61,473 bases of DNA from Bacillota bacterium. GTDB lineage: Bacteria; Bacillota; Clostridia; Acetivibrionales; DTU013. Below the pieces are notes generated by a model. It did no database searches. It saw nothing but the letters and a program-made list of their open reading frames with translations, and was not told where the DNA came from. The stretch lies in assembly GCA_023433505.1 (NCBI GenBank), contig JAEZCO010000069.1, positions 1-61,473 of the forward strand, given 5' to 3'. Position 1 is the stretch's first letter, and the number at the start of each line of letters is the position of its first letter. This document shows positions 34,664 to 42,393 of the stretch, piece after piece. The position numbers and the translations under genes are program-made.

Positions 34664-34837
34664 TTGAGTCCACGAACAGGACGGCCAAAGGCAGATAATC
34701 CTAAAAATATCAGCATCAAGGTGCGTTTTGACGAAGAAATAAATAAAGCACTAATTCTTTATTGCACAAAGTATAATATTTCCCGAACTGAAGCGATAAG
34801 GCAAGGATTAAAACTGCTTTTGTCCAAAGAAAATTGA
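34664..34837 (+). CDS. Ribbon-helix-helix (CopG-like) regulator
   Basis: A 57-residue protein from a TTG start with GAGGTGATG upstream. SPRTGRPKADNPKNISIKVRF is the N-terminal arm and DNA-contacting strand; EEINKALILYCTKYNISRTEAIRQGLKLLL gives the two helices. It is a small dimeric repressor type common on clostridial mobile DNA. It probably binds the TGGAGTGCAA repeats upstream and may also affect the divergent mntA-hepT promoter. Confidence 0.8.
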   Translation: MSPRTGRPKADNPKNISIKVRFDEEINKALILYCTKYNISRTEAIRQGLKLLLSKEN

Positions 34838-34977
34838 AAGGAAGCGGCATACCCTCGCAAAAGAAATCTGCCACTTCCCATGCACGACTACCTAAAAGGC
34901 AGACTGCATAAATATATTACCATGTGCAGACCTTTCTTTCAAGGAGTTGGCAAACTAACTTAGAAAGGAAGAAGGAT

Positions 34978-35271
34978 ATGAAAAGCATTTTGGAAGAGCT
35001 ATATGACGGCAACATCTATCCCGATGAATTAATTATTTCTAAAGACCCTGAATACCATTCAATAAACAAAGAGATATCCGCTACAATGGAAATATGGAAA
35101 AATAAACTTTCAAAAGACGACTTTGAACGATTGGAAGCACTGTCGGATTTGTGCTGTAAGTCGAGTTCAATGGATTCTGCAGCATCGTTTATGTACGGCT
35201 TTAGACTCGGCGCAATGATAATAATTGAAGTCGTAGCCGGAAAGGAAACACTTGTGCGTCGTAGAGATTAA
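34978..35271 (+). CDS. DUF6809-like small protein
   Basis: A 97-residue acidic protein: MKSILEELYDGNIYPDE, a helical middle and AASFMYGFRLGAMIIIEV near the C terminus. This is the pattern of the DUF6809 family, which is frequent on clostridial mobile elements and has no known function. AGAAAGGAAGAAGGAT precedes the ATG; upstream in-frame codons lack a site. It is read in the same direction as the ribbon-helix-helix gene, 140 bases after it. Confidence 0.75.
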   Translation: MKSILEELYDGNIYPDELIISKDPEYHSINKEISATMEIWKNKLSKDDFERLEALSDLCCKSSSMDSAASFMYGFRLGAMIIIEVVAGKETLVRRRD

Positions 35272-35351
35272 TATCTTAAATTCTGCCTATACCGAGCTTT
35301 TGCTGTTGCCATTGCTAAGAAATTTATGACATACGGAAGGTAATGCTAGGT

Positions 35352-35389
35352 ACCGCCCGTCAAATATTCAAAGTTATTTGATGGGCGGT
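35352..35389 (+). terminator. Hairpin after the DUF6809-like gene
   Basis: ACCGCCC...TCAAAT pairs with ATTTGA...GGGCGGT around a 10-base loop. The downstream sequence has few Ts, so this may be a stabilising hairpin rather than a complete terminator. Confidence 0.5.
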
Positions 35390-35484
35390 TCCACACATCC
35401 TTTGTGCGGAGAGCGACACTTCCATTTTGAAAACGGCATCATCCCCATCTGTACTTCAATCCACGCACCTCAGCGAGAAGCGAC
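35386..35484 (-). CRISPR. One-spacer CRISPR relic, type I-C-like repeat
   Basis: On the minus strand 35453-35484 reads GTCGCTTCTCGCTGAGGTGC followed by GTGGATTGAAGT. Start, 3' tail (GTGGATTGAA) and the CGC..CTC/GAG..GCG stem are those of type I-C repeats. After 35 bases (35418-35452) comes GTCGCTCTCCGCACAAAGGA and a degenerate TGTGGAACC, as expected for a worn terminal repeat. There is no cas gene in the window and no further unit, so it is a remnant, not a working array. Confidence 0.5.
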
Positions 35485-35491
35485 AGCAAAA

Positions 35492-35516
35492 CTGCCCGTT
35501 TTCAGGGCATTTTTTT
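35492..35516 (+). terminator. Rho-independent terminator on the plus strand
   Basis: TGCCC pairs with GGGCA around an 8-base loop, followed by seven Ts. It closes any plus-strand transcript from the ribbon-helix-helix and DUF6809-like genes. The remaining sequence up to 35826 has no gene I can support. Confidence 0.65.
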
Positions 35517-35826
35517 CAGACTTTGCACAAATTTTATGCTGAAATTAAAGTGTAAGATGAACCATTCCGTTTCCCTTTCAAAAATTCTCCTATTTTTATG
35601 TGCGAATCTACCGGAATATTTCTGTGTGCTTTATATTCGCACTACAAAATCAAGATATGTGCTGCAAGAACATCTTTATAACCTTTTTTTTCACTATATC
35701 ATATCAAACATCATAGATATAACTTTACCATCCGCAGTTCAAAACTCTTTACAAGAAGAAATAAGAGACAATCCATACGGCATAGGATTGTAGTACCTTG
35801 GAAAATTCGTTAAAGGAGGGCAGAAA

Positions 35827-35997
35827 ATGAATGTGATCATACACTATCCAAAAAGCCCGGAAGATATTCAGGCTTTACAAAAGCGGGTAGCTATGATACA
35901 CGCGCAGGCGGTTGTCAGCTATATTCAAAAACTTTCCTGTCCCAAAGAACAGAAGCTGCATTTATTAAAAAAGATTAAAGAATCGCTGCAGGGCTGA
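35827..35997 (+). CDS. Small protein at the sigK att site, second candidate directionality factor
   Basis: A 56-residue protein, MNVIIHYPKSPEDIQALQKR at its start, rich in K, Q and hydrophobic helix residues. The ribosome site is excellent (AAAGGAGGGCAGAAA before the ATG). It aligns without gaps to the small protein upstream of recombinase 1. It ends 47 bases inside the att core, convergent with the truncated sigK N half, and overlaps the tail of that frame. Excision would remove it from the chromosome. A role as recombination directionality factor is inferred from position, size and the paired homologue. Confidence 0.65.
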   Translation: MNVIIHYPKSPEDIQALQKRVAMIHAQAVVSYIQKLSCPKEQKLHLLKKIKESLQG

Positions 35998-36386
35998 ATA
36001 CGAACCTTTTTCAAAACCCCTTCGGGCCATTGTGATAGAATAGCATTTTCAATACATCGTGCAGCATAAGTGGCAAGCCTCGTACCTTTGGACTGGTCAA
36101 ATGTTGTGATTGCCTTGATGAGTCCGATGGTCCCGATGGAGATAAGGTCGTCACAATCATTGCCGAAAGTACTGTACTTCTTTACAATATGAGCCACCAG
36201 CCGGAGGTTTCTTTCGATTAATGTGTTTCTTGCATCGTCACTGCCGTTTTTGTAAAGCTCGATGAATTTTGTTTCTTCTTCAGCGGATAGCGGCTGAGGG
36301 AATGAGTTGGTGTTTGAAACATAGCCGAACAGGAAAAAAATGCTGCTTAAAACTTCATTTACTGCTGTGATAAGGAATGGCAGCAA
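35925..36386 (-). CDS. sigK: Sigma-K, N-terminal half (SpoIVCB-like), interrupted
   Basis: A hydrophobic pro-sequence (LPFLITAVNEVLSSIFFLFG) precedes FPQPLSAEEETKF, then region 2: LIERNLRLVAHIVKKY, DDLISIGTIGLIKAI, and RLATYAARCIEN. The pro-sequence implies membrane-bound pro-sigma-K cut by a SpoIVFB-type protease, as in Bacillus. After CIEN the frame enters the inserted element and ends about 40 codons later at 35925. I start at a TTG: AGGGGGTG stands 6 bases before it, and the length ahead of FPQPLS then matches Bacillus SigK. The GTG three codons earlier is part of that ribosome site. Confidence 0.93.
   Translation of the reverse strand: MLPFLITAVNEVLSSIFFLFGYVSNTNSFPQPLSAEEETKFIELYKNGSDDARNTLIERNLRLVAHIVKKYSTFGNDCDDLISIGTIGLIKAITTFDQSKGTRLATYAARCIENAILSQWPEGVLKKVRIQPCSDSLIFFNKCSFCSLGQESF
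36044..36048 (-). other. Recombination core of the sigK element, sigK N-terminal side
   Basis: AAATG on the minus strand in the context ATTGAAAATGCTATTC. Exchange within these bases with the core at 27747 yields GAAAATGAAATACTAATG, coding ENEILM in the sigK frame. Confidence 0.8.
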
Positions 36387-36419
36387 AAAAGGCACCCCCT
36401 AAAAATTGGATACCTTATC

Positions 36420-36448
36420 AGTATATGTTTTATTCAACGGAAAAGTAC
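36420..36448 (-). promoter_or_regulatory. Possible sigma-E promoter of sigK
   Basis: CATATACT resembles the sigma-E -10 CATACANT; GTACTTT, 14 bases upstream, partly fits the -35. It lies 34 bases before the sigK start. sigK is under sigma-E and SpoIIID in Bacillus; the match here is moderate. Confidence 0.45.
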
Positions 36449-36466
36449 CACAATCGAATAAACATT

Positions 36467-37336
36467 TTAATTTTTTACGCGATAAAAGGTTGGCGGTACT
36501 CCTTCCATCTTTTTAAAGGTCCTGGAGAACGAATTAATACAGCCGAAACCAAGCTTTTCAGATATCTCGGTAATGGACGCGTTGGAAAACTGGATCATTT
36601 TCTTTGCCTTTTCGATCCGTATCATTTGATGGTAATGAATCGGAGAAATGGAGAAAACCTTGTTAAAAAGCCTTATAAGGTGATATTTGCTAATATTGAA
36701 CATCTCCGACAGGTCATCCAGGGAAATATCCCGGTCGGTATGACAGTTTAGATACTCCTTTATCCGCATGAGTTCATCAATATTGTTATAAACCAGAGAA
36801 TTCTGATTCCAGTAATTTTCACGCAGAAGATATGTCCAGAGGCGCAGGAACAGAGCTTTAAGCGATATTTCACAATAAGGAGCTCTTGCTTCAAATTCCT
36901 TAATGATATCAAACAACATCTCCTCGAAAAGTTTTATGTTCCTGAGAACAATCTTGTCGGGCAGTTCCATTCCCGGTTCCAGCGTCACATCCCTGCGGAA
37001 CCTTTTGAGATCCTTGTCGTCAATTTCTTTAAGATTTTTAAAGGAGACTTTGACATCAGGACTATCCGTTCTGTAATTCAAATCAAAATGAATGTGGGGC
37101 TGCCGGAAACGCGAATCCCCCGTGACAGTTATGGAATGCCTTACTTTAGGCTTGAAAAGGAAGATGTCCCCAGGCACCGCAGGATAGCTTTTATCTTCAA
37201 TTGTAATCAGCACCTGACCTTCCATGATATACAGCAGTTCATAATCGAAGATCACTCTTTCGCGCAAAACCCATGGTTTTTCGATAATACTGTCCATTGC
37301 CACCCTTATGTAAGGGGATAGGTAATTCAAGTCCAC
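36467..37336 (-). CDS. AraC-family transcriptional regulator
   Basis: A 289-residue regulator. The N-terminal cupin-like sugar-sensing domain (about 10-150) has YPAVPGDIFLFKPKVRHSI. The C-terminal double helix-turn-helix (about 185-289) has SLDDLSEMFNISKYHLIRLFNKVF and ITEISEKLGFGCINSFSRTFKKMEGVPPTFYR. It is divergent from the DUF2961/GH172 gene, with a 154-base shared region, so it probably activates that gene in response to a sugar. It lies between sigK and the glycosidase, and is chromosomal rather than part of the sigK element. Confidence 0.92.
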   Translation of the reverse strand: MDLNYLSPYIRVAMDSIIEKPWVLRERVIFDYELLYIMEGQVLITIEDKSYPAVPGDIFLFKPKVRHSITVTGDSRFRQPHIHFDLNYRTDSPDVKVSFKNLKEIDDKDLKRFRRDVTLEPGMELPDKIVLRNIKLFEEMLFDIIKEFEARAPYCEISLKALFLRLWTYLLRENYWNQNSLVYNNIDELMRIKEYLNCHTDRDISLDDLSEMFNISKYHLIRLFNKVFSISPIHYHQMIRIEKAKKMIQFSNASITEISEKLGFGCINSFSRTFKKMEGVPPTFYRVKN

Positions 37337-37490
37337 GTTGCTCTCCTATTTTTTTCAATAAAAGCATTATATATTTTCCACTGCATTTGAGCAATATATG
37401 TTAAAGATTTTTAAATTCATGTTAGATACATTGTTGATCGATAGAGTTAAAATATGAAATATAGGTTAAAATTACAAAGGAGGCTTTATC

Positions 37491-38567
37491 ATGTCGGAAT
37501 TCAACGGTCTGGGAATGGGACTGGGAAATTTATCACTTTTATCCAAAGCAAAAAGCAGGTCTATCAGCGCAGAAAATTTTACCGGTGAAAAAGGCAAGGC
37601 CGCCATGGCAACGGAGGGGACGGGTGTAAACTGTGCCATTGACCTGGGTCAAGGCTGGAAGGTTTCCCCCAGCATTTCGGTAAAACCAGGTGAAATCTTC
37701 ACTCTGGCGGATATCGAGGGACCTGGCGCAATCCAGAGCATTTGGACCACCTGCAGTCTGGACAGGCTTTTTATTTTGAGAATCTATTGGGATCACCAGG
37801 AGCATCCGTCGGTGGAATGCCCGCTTCCCGACTTTTTCGCACTTCCGTGGTCGGTGTTTTCTCAGATCAATTCGCTGCCTGTGGCAGTTAATCCTAAAGG
37901 CGGAATGAATTGCTTCTGGGAAATGCCTTTCAGAAAACATTGCAGAATTACAGTTGAAAATACTCATCCGGATGAGGACAAAACCTGTTTTTACCAAATC
38001 AACTATACCTTAACCGAAGTGCCTGATAATGCAGCTTACTTCCATGCACAATTCCGCCGTGTCAATCCTCTGCCGTATAAGGATGTTTATACAATACTGG
38101 ACGGCGTAAAAGGCCGCGGCCACTATGTCGGCACATCCATGGGCTGGGGCATTAACAATAGCGGTTGGTGGGGTGAAGGCGAAATCAAGTTCTACATGGA
38201 CGGAGATAAGGAGTTTCCCACCATTTGCGGTACCGGCACGGAAGACTATTTCGGCGGAGCATGGAACTGGGATGTGGATGGAAAATATACTACATATACC
38301 ACGCCCTATTTGGGGATGCATCAGGTTTTGCAGCCTGACGGCCTCTATAAGTCCCAGCACAGGCATTCCATGTATCGCTGGCATGTAATGGACCCAATAC
38401 GGTTTGAAGAAGATTTGAAGGTAACCATCCAGGCCCTTGGCTGGAAAAGCAAGTGGCGTTATCTGCCCGGACAGCATGATATGTGCTCGGTAGCTTACTG
38501 GTACCAGGAGCTGCCGACGGTAAAATTCCCTGCTCTGCCTTCTGCGGACGAACTGGAGATAGTTTAG
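37491..38567 (+). CDS. DUF2961 protein, glycoside hydrolase family 172
   Basis: A 358-residue protein of the DUF2961/GH172 type. Visible landmarks are EGPGAIQSIW (about 75), the beta-jelly-roll middle, and CGTGTEDYFGGAWNWD near residue 250, where the family has a catalytic acidic residue. Characterised members act on difructose dianhydrides, fructans or D-arabinans; the substrate here cannot be read from sequence. There is no signal peptide, so it acts in the cytoplasm. AAAGGAGGCTTTATC precedes the ATG. The divergent AraC regulator supports sugar-induced expression. Confidence 0.9.
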   Translation: MSEFNGLGMGLGNLSLLSKAKSRSISAENFTGEKGKAAMATEGTGVNCAIDLGQGWKVSPSISVKPGEIFTLADIEGPGAIQSIWTTCSLDRLFILRIYWDHQEHPSVECPLPDFFALPWSVFSQINSLPVAVNPKGGMNCFWEMPFRKHCRITVENTHPDEDKTCFYQINYTLTEVPDNAAYFHAQFRRVNPLPYKDVYTILDGVKGRGHYVGTSMGWGINNSGWWGEGEIKFYMDGDKEFPTICGTGTEDYFGGAWNWDVDGKYTTYTTPYLGMHQVLQPDGLYKSQHRHSMYRWHVMDPIRFEEDLKVTIQALGWKSKWRYLPGQHDMCSVAYWYQELPTVKFPALPSADELEIV

Positions 38568-38575
38568 GAGTATCA

Positions 38576-40216
38576 TTAATAACCTTTTTTCATAATCTCT
38601 TCGGCAATTTCGGCAAATATGGGGGCGGCTACCTTGCCTCCATATTGCCCATTCTCTACCAGCACCGCGATGGAATACCTGGGTTCTTTTCTGGGGAAAT
38701 AACCGGCAAACCAGGCGTGAACCACATCCTTGCTTCCAGTCTCGGCGCTTCCGGTTTTTCCTGCCGCTCCTCCGTACAAATCCAGTCTTGCCGCAGTTCC
38801 GGTTCCAAAATCCGACACTGCCTCCATCAGTTTTTTAATCCTGTCCGAGGTCTCTTTTTGAATGATCCTGTGCCCTTCCTTTACCCTCAGGCCCCTGATT
38901 TTATTGCCGTCCCTGTCAATGACGGAATCGATGATATTGATCTTGTTTTTTATGCCGCCGTTCGCGATTGTCGCTGCAATGTCAGCCGCCTGAAGAGGCG
39001 TTGCCATCATGATCCCCTGCCCGATAGACAGATTGGCGATATCGCCGGGACTATAATATGTGTCGGCGGAGGGAAGAATCCCTTTGGACTCACCGATGCC
39101 CTGATCGCGTATGCCGGTATATTGGCCAAGGCCAAACAAACGAGCCATGTTTACAAGCTCTTTATATCCGGTTTTAATTCCCAGGGTAATGAAATAAGAA
39201 TTGCATGACAACGCAAAGGCTGTTTCCAGGTCCACTTCGCCATGCCCGTTCACAGCCGAACATCTGAAAATGTTGTTGCCGGCTTTGACAGAGCCTGCAC
39301 AGTAGAAATCGTTATCCACCGGAACGCCATTTTCCAGCGCAGCGGCAGTATCAATAATTTTAAATACGGAGCCAAGATTGTAAGACGCAACGGCACGGTT
39401 AAAAAGCGGGTTTTCAGGGCTTTTGAGATATTCCTCTACATAATCCTGGTTGAAGTCCGGCTTGCTGGCCATTGCCGCAATATCTCCCGTGTTTACGTCT
39501 TCTACCACCACCGCTCCGGTGACATTGTGCTTGAGCATGATATCTTCCACTATTTTTTGAATGTGATAATCCAGGGTCAGCTTTACATCGAGTACATCCG
39601 AATCCTTTGAATCCTTGGTCAGCCTGTAGCCGAGGCCTTTAACCAGGTTGCTGCTTGCGTCCGTAACGACGCCGACGGAATTGTTGTTATTATCCTTCAA
39701 TACGTCCTCAAATATTTTCTCAAGTCCCGCTTTTCCAACCTGATCCTTTTTGCCCAGATATCCGATCAAATGTCTGGCAACGGAGTTTGAATCATACCGT
39801 TTTAAGGAATGGATAAGCGATATGCCTTTAATGTCAAGATCCAAAAGGCTGTCCTTTTTTCTTTCGTCCACTTCTATCAATACGGGGCTGGTTTTAAGTG
39901 CGGTTTCCTTCTTTAGCTTTGCCTCATCCAGCCATAAAGTATTGCATATCGTATCAAGCAGCTTCTGATTCCCCGAGAAATAGAGGGGCTGCAAGACAGC
40001 CGTATATTTTTCCGTCCGGTTTGTAAAGGGAATGCCGTTTCTGTCCAAGATATTGCCTCTGGGCCTTTCGATGGTAGAACTGGCCATTCTTTGGGCAGAA
40101 GCCGCCCGTGAAAGGCTTTCCGCATCAAAGAGCTGCAAATACAAAACTCTCAGCGCTATCAGGACGAAGATTAGGATGAATGAAAGTAAAATAACAAATG
40201 CTCTCTTTTTTTGCAT
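38576..40216 (-). CDS. Class B penicillin-binding protein (transpeptidase)
   Basis: A 546-residue cell-wall transpeptidase. One membrane helix (about 7-28) is followed by the dimerisation domain with RPRGNILDRNGIPFTNR (about 50-66) and the transpeptidase domain. The active site has the serine in NLGSVFKIID (SxxK), SCNSYF (SxN), and KTGSAETG (KTG). It lacks the PASTA tail of SpoVD and is shorter than PBP2 of rods. Sporulation- or elongation-specific action is possible but not shown. It converges with the GH172 gene, 8 bases apart. Confidence 0.9.
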   Translation of the reverse strand: MQKKRAFVILLSFILIFVLIALRVLYLQLFDAESLSRAASAQRMASSTIERPRGNILDRNGIPFTNRTEKYTAVLQPLYFSGNQKLLDTICNTLWLDEAKLKKETALKTSPVLIEVDERKKDSLLDLDIKGISLIHSLKRYDSNSVARHLIGYLGKKDQVGKAGLEKIFEDVLKDNNNNSVGVVTDASSNLVKGLGYRLTKDSKDSDVLDVKLTLDYHIQKIVEDIMLKHNVTGAVVVEDVNTGDIAAMASKPDFNQDYVEEYLKSPENPLFNRAVASYNLGSVFKIIDTAAALENGVPVDNDFYCAGSVKAGNNIFRCSAVNGHGEVDLETAFALSCNSYFITLGIKTGYKELVNMARLFGLGQYTGIRDQGIGESKGILPSADTYYSPGDIANLSIGQGIMMATPLQAADIAATIANGGIKNKINIIDSVIDRDGNKIRGLRVKEGHRIIQKETSDRIKKLMEAVSDFGTGTAARLDLYGGAAGKTGSAETGSKDVVHAWFAGYFPRKEPRYSIAVLVENGQYGGKVAAPIFAEIAEEIMKKGY

Positions 40217-40319
40217 AATGAAAACCCTGCCTATGACAATTATCTGGTTTTCTTTTTCACCAGTGCTTGTATTATTGCCATAGAAAGGGTTTTTCTATAC
40301 TTTTCCGTCCGCTTTAAAA

Positions 40320-41555
40320 CTATTCGGCGCCTTTACGCCGGAGCATTGTAAACGGGCCAACCTCATGGTCCATGGGCATATAAACTGTCATTTGGGGATG
40401 AGGGGCTACTTCAATGAATTCTCCGTCTGCATTTCTCATACTTGCTATATGCTGCCTGTAATATGGTCCTTCAGGCCTGACCACTTCTATCTCCTCCCCC
40501 GTGAACATCCTGTTTCGCTGCTCTACGGTTGCAATGCCTGTTTCCTTATCATATGCCATCACCATTCCAACAAAATCGTAATCGCGGACATAGGAACTGG
40601 TATGGTATATTTGATCCTTCCCCGTAGGCTTGTCAAGATAAAATCCGGTAGTAAATTCCCTGTGGCTTGCTTTGGAAATTTCCTCAACCCATCTCGGATC
40701 AACCTCTTGTGAGCCGGAATTTGCATAGTGCGCATCAATTGCTTCCCTGTATGCCTTAACTACTGTGGCCACATAATATGCACTCTTCATGCGGCCTTCT
40801 ATTTTCAGACTGGTAACGCCCGAAGCTATTATTTCAGGTATATGCTCAATCATGCACAGGTCCTTTGAATTATATATAAAAGTACCTCTTTCATTTTCAT
40901 ATACCGGCATGTATTCTCCGGGTCTTTTTTCTTCCACCAGATTGTACTTCCACCGGCAAGGATGTGCACAGCAGCCACGGTTTGAATCACGCTCCGCCAT
41001 ATAGTTGCTTAAAAGGCACCGTCCGGAATAAGAGATGCACATGGAACCGTGGACAAAAATCTCGAGCTGTAATCCTGAGGGGGTCAAAGCCCTTATTTCC
41101 CCTATTTCCTTTAACGAAAGCTCCCTGGCCAGTATGATCCGTTTTACACCGTGACCATGCCAGAAAGCAGCGCTTTTCCAATTTGTATTGTTCGCCTGGG
41201 TACTCAGGTGGATTTCCATCTCCGGCGCAGCTTCCCTGACGATTGAGAAAACACCCGGGTCGGATAATATGACTGCATCCGCGTCCATGTCCTCTATAAG
41301 CTTTACATAGTCCGCCATTCCGTTTAAATCTTCATTATGCGGTATGATGTTCATGGTAATATAGGCTTTTTTACCTCTGGAATGGGCAAATTCTATACCC
41401 TCACGCATCTCGTCCATGGTAAAATTCTCAGCATATGCCCGGAGTCCAAACTCCTCACCACCCATATATACCGCATCGGCGCCATATACTATGGCCATCT
41501 TCAGTTTTTCCAGACTGCCCGCCGGAGCAAGCAGCTCTACTTTATTCTCGTTCAT
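40320..41555 (-). CDS. trhP: U32-family protein, probable tRNA uridine hydroxylation protein TrhP
   Basis: A 411-residue U32 peptidase-like protein. VELLAPAGSLEKLKMAIVYGADAVYMGGEEFG opens the barrel, and SYSGRCLLSNYMAERDSNRGCCAHPCRWKY carries the cluster of conserved cysteines. In Bacillus and E. coli the homologues make 5-hydroxyuridine at tRNA position 34 from prephenate-dependent chemistry with an Fe-S cluster. The adjacent O-methyltransferase would methylate that hydroxyl, so the pair makes 5-methoxyuridine. I start at MNENKVELL, with AAAGGA upstream. Confidence 0.88.
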   Translation of the reverse strand: MNENKVELLAPAGSLEKLKMAIVYGADAVYMGGEEFGLRAYAENFTMDEMREGIEFAHSRGKKAYITMNIIPHNEDLNGMADYVKLIEDMDADAVILSDPGVFSIVREAAPEMEIHLSTQANNTNWKSAAFWHGHGVKRIILARELSLKEIGEIRALTPSGLQLEIFVHGSMCISYSGRCLLSNYMAERDSNRGCCAHPCRWKYNLVEEKRPGEYMPVYENERGTFIYNSKDLCMIEHIPEIIASGVTSLKIEGRMKSAYYVATVVKAYREAIDAHYANSGSQEVDPRWVEEISKASHREFTTGFYLDKPTGKDQIYHTSSYVRDYDFVGMVMAYDKETGIATVEQRNRMFTGEEIEVVRPEGPYYRQHIASMRNADGEFIEVAPHPQMTVYMPMDHEVGPFTMLRRKGAE

Positions 41556-41589
41556 GGGAATATTTCCTTTCACTTCGAAGCCGTTATGA

Positions 41590-42228
41590 TTACTTCTTGT
41601 ATGCCAGCGCTACCCCGTCACCCATAGGAATAATGCTGGTGTCCAGCTCTTCGTCCTTACAGAGACTATCCAGAAAATCTCTCATCCTTTTTACAATGGT
41701 TTTCTTTCTCCGGACAACCAATTCGTCATTGGCGATCATGCCTTTGTAGAGTACATTATCCGCCACCAGTAAACCACCTTGCCGCAACAGTCTCTTGCAT
41801 TCCGGCAGGAATTCCGGATACTGGCCTTTTGCCGCGTCGAGAAAAATCATGTCATATTGCTTGTCCAGGCACTTCAAAACCTCAAGCGCATCTCCTTCAA
41901 TGATATTTATACTGTTTTCCAGTCCCGCCTTCTTTATATTGCCCATGGCCCGCTCAATCATAAGTCCATACCGTTCTATGGTGTCGATGCGTCCGCCGGG
42001 AGCAAGTATCCCTGCCAAAAGTATGGCAGAGTAGCCGATTGCCATCCCCACCTCAAGGATGCGGAGGGGCTTCAGCAGCTTTCCCTGTACAACAAGAAAG
42101 GCGGCAACCTCAGGATGGATAATGGGAACATGGTTTTCCTGTGCATAGCCTTCCAGTTCCTTTAAAATACCCGAGCCCGGTTTAATTGTTTTTCGGATGT
42201 AATCATTGATATAGTCATAGTTGATCAT
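41590..42228 (-). CDS. trmR: O-methyltransferase, probable tRNA 5-hydroxyuridine methyltransferase TrmR
   Basis: A 212-residue class I SAM-dependent O-methyltransferase: LRILEVGMAIGYSAILLA (SAM motif I), IDTIERYGLMIERA, and YDMIFLDAAKGQYPEFLPEC (motif with metal-binding Asp). The gene order mltG-trmR-trhP equals yrrL-yrrM-yrrN of Bacillus, in which YrrM is TrmR. This context, more than the sequence, sets the substrate as tRNA rather than a small catechol. Confidence 0.88.
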   Translation of the reverse strand: MINYDYINDYIRKTIKPGSGILKELEGYAQENHVPIIHPEVAAFLVVQGKLLKPLRILEVGMAIGYSAILLAGILAPGGRIDTIERYGLMIERAMGNIKKAGLENSINIIEGDALEVLKCLDKQYDMIFLDAAKGQYPEFLPECKRLLRQGGLLVADNVLYKGMIANDELVVRRKKTIVKRMRDFLDSLCKDEELDTSIIPMGDGVALAYKK

Positions 42229-42272
42229 ACTACCTGCTCTCCCTGCCCGCCTATAAGCACTGGCGAAAATAT

Positions 42273-42339
42273 AACTTCCGATAGTCTTTTCCGGGGAACT
42301 ACGCTTGGCGCTTCATTCCCCAGAAAAGAATCGGAAGTA
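42273..42339. repeat. Palindromic repeat between mltG and trmR (copy B)
   Basis: AACTTCCGAT/ATCGGAAGT, TCTTTTC/GAAAAGA and GGGGA/TCCCC pair in sequence to a long interrupted hairpin with a 15-base apex. The arm sequences are the same as the outer arms of copy A at 8182-8346, where additional DNA is present in the left arm and the centre. Confidence 0.75.
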
Positions 42340-42356
42340 ATATTTCCGGTGCTCCT

Positions 42357-42388
42357 AAAAAAACGTGAGGTTTTCAGCCCCACGTTTT
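42357..42388 (-). terminator. Rho-independent terminator after mltG
   Basis: AACGTGGGG pairs with CCTCACGTT (one G-T pair) around a 7-base loop, followed by seven Ts on the minus strand. trmR therefore needs read-through or a promoter inside the repeat region. Confidence 0.8.
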
Positions 42389-42393
42389 CATCA

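Larger units (their letters stand above)
27747..36043. mobile_element. sigK-intervening ('skin'-type) excisable element, 8,297 bp
   Basis: The element splits sigK between the regions for sigma domains 2 and 3. Direct AAATG cores bound it. Excision joins CIEN to EILM in frame, matching the conserved site used in other skin elements (Bacillus, Clostridioides difficile, C. tetani); the Bacillus core is, as I recall, AATGA, which is exactly what the repaired gene would read. Cargo: two large serine recombinases, two small homologous directionality-factor candidates, hepT-mntA, a ribbon-helix-helix regulator, DUF6809- and DUF6143-like genes, an anchored secreted protein, and a CRISPR relic. Excision should occur in the mother cell during sporulation. 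Confidence 0.9.

Noticed and set aside
35536..35793. 85-codon plus-strand open frame between the CRISPR relic and the second small protein
   Set aside because: It has no ribosome site, odd composition (C, F, Y, I-rich) and no recognisable motif; it looks like chance in AT-rich DNA.
27379..36386. Reading the two sigK halves as a decayed pseudogene
   Set aside because: Both halves are intact up to the core, the cores are direct and in the same codon phase, and the join restores a conserved motif; the element still has intact recombinases.
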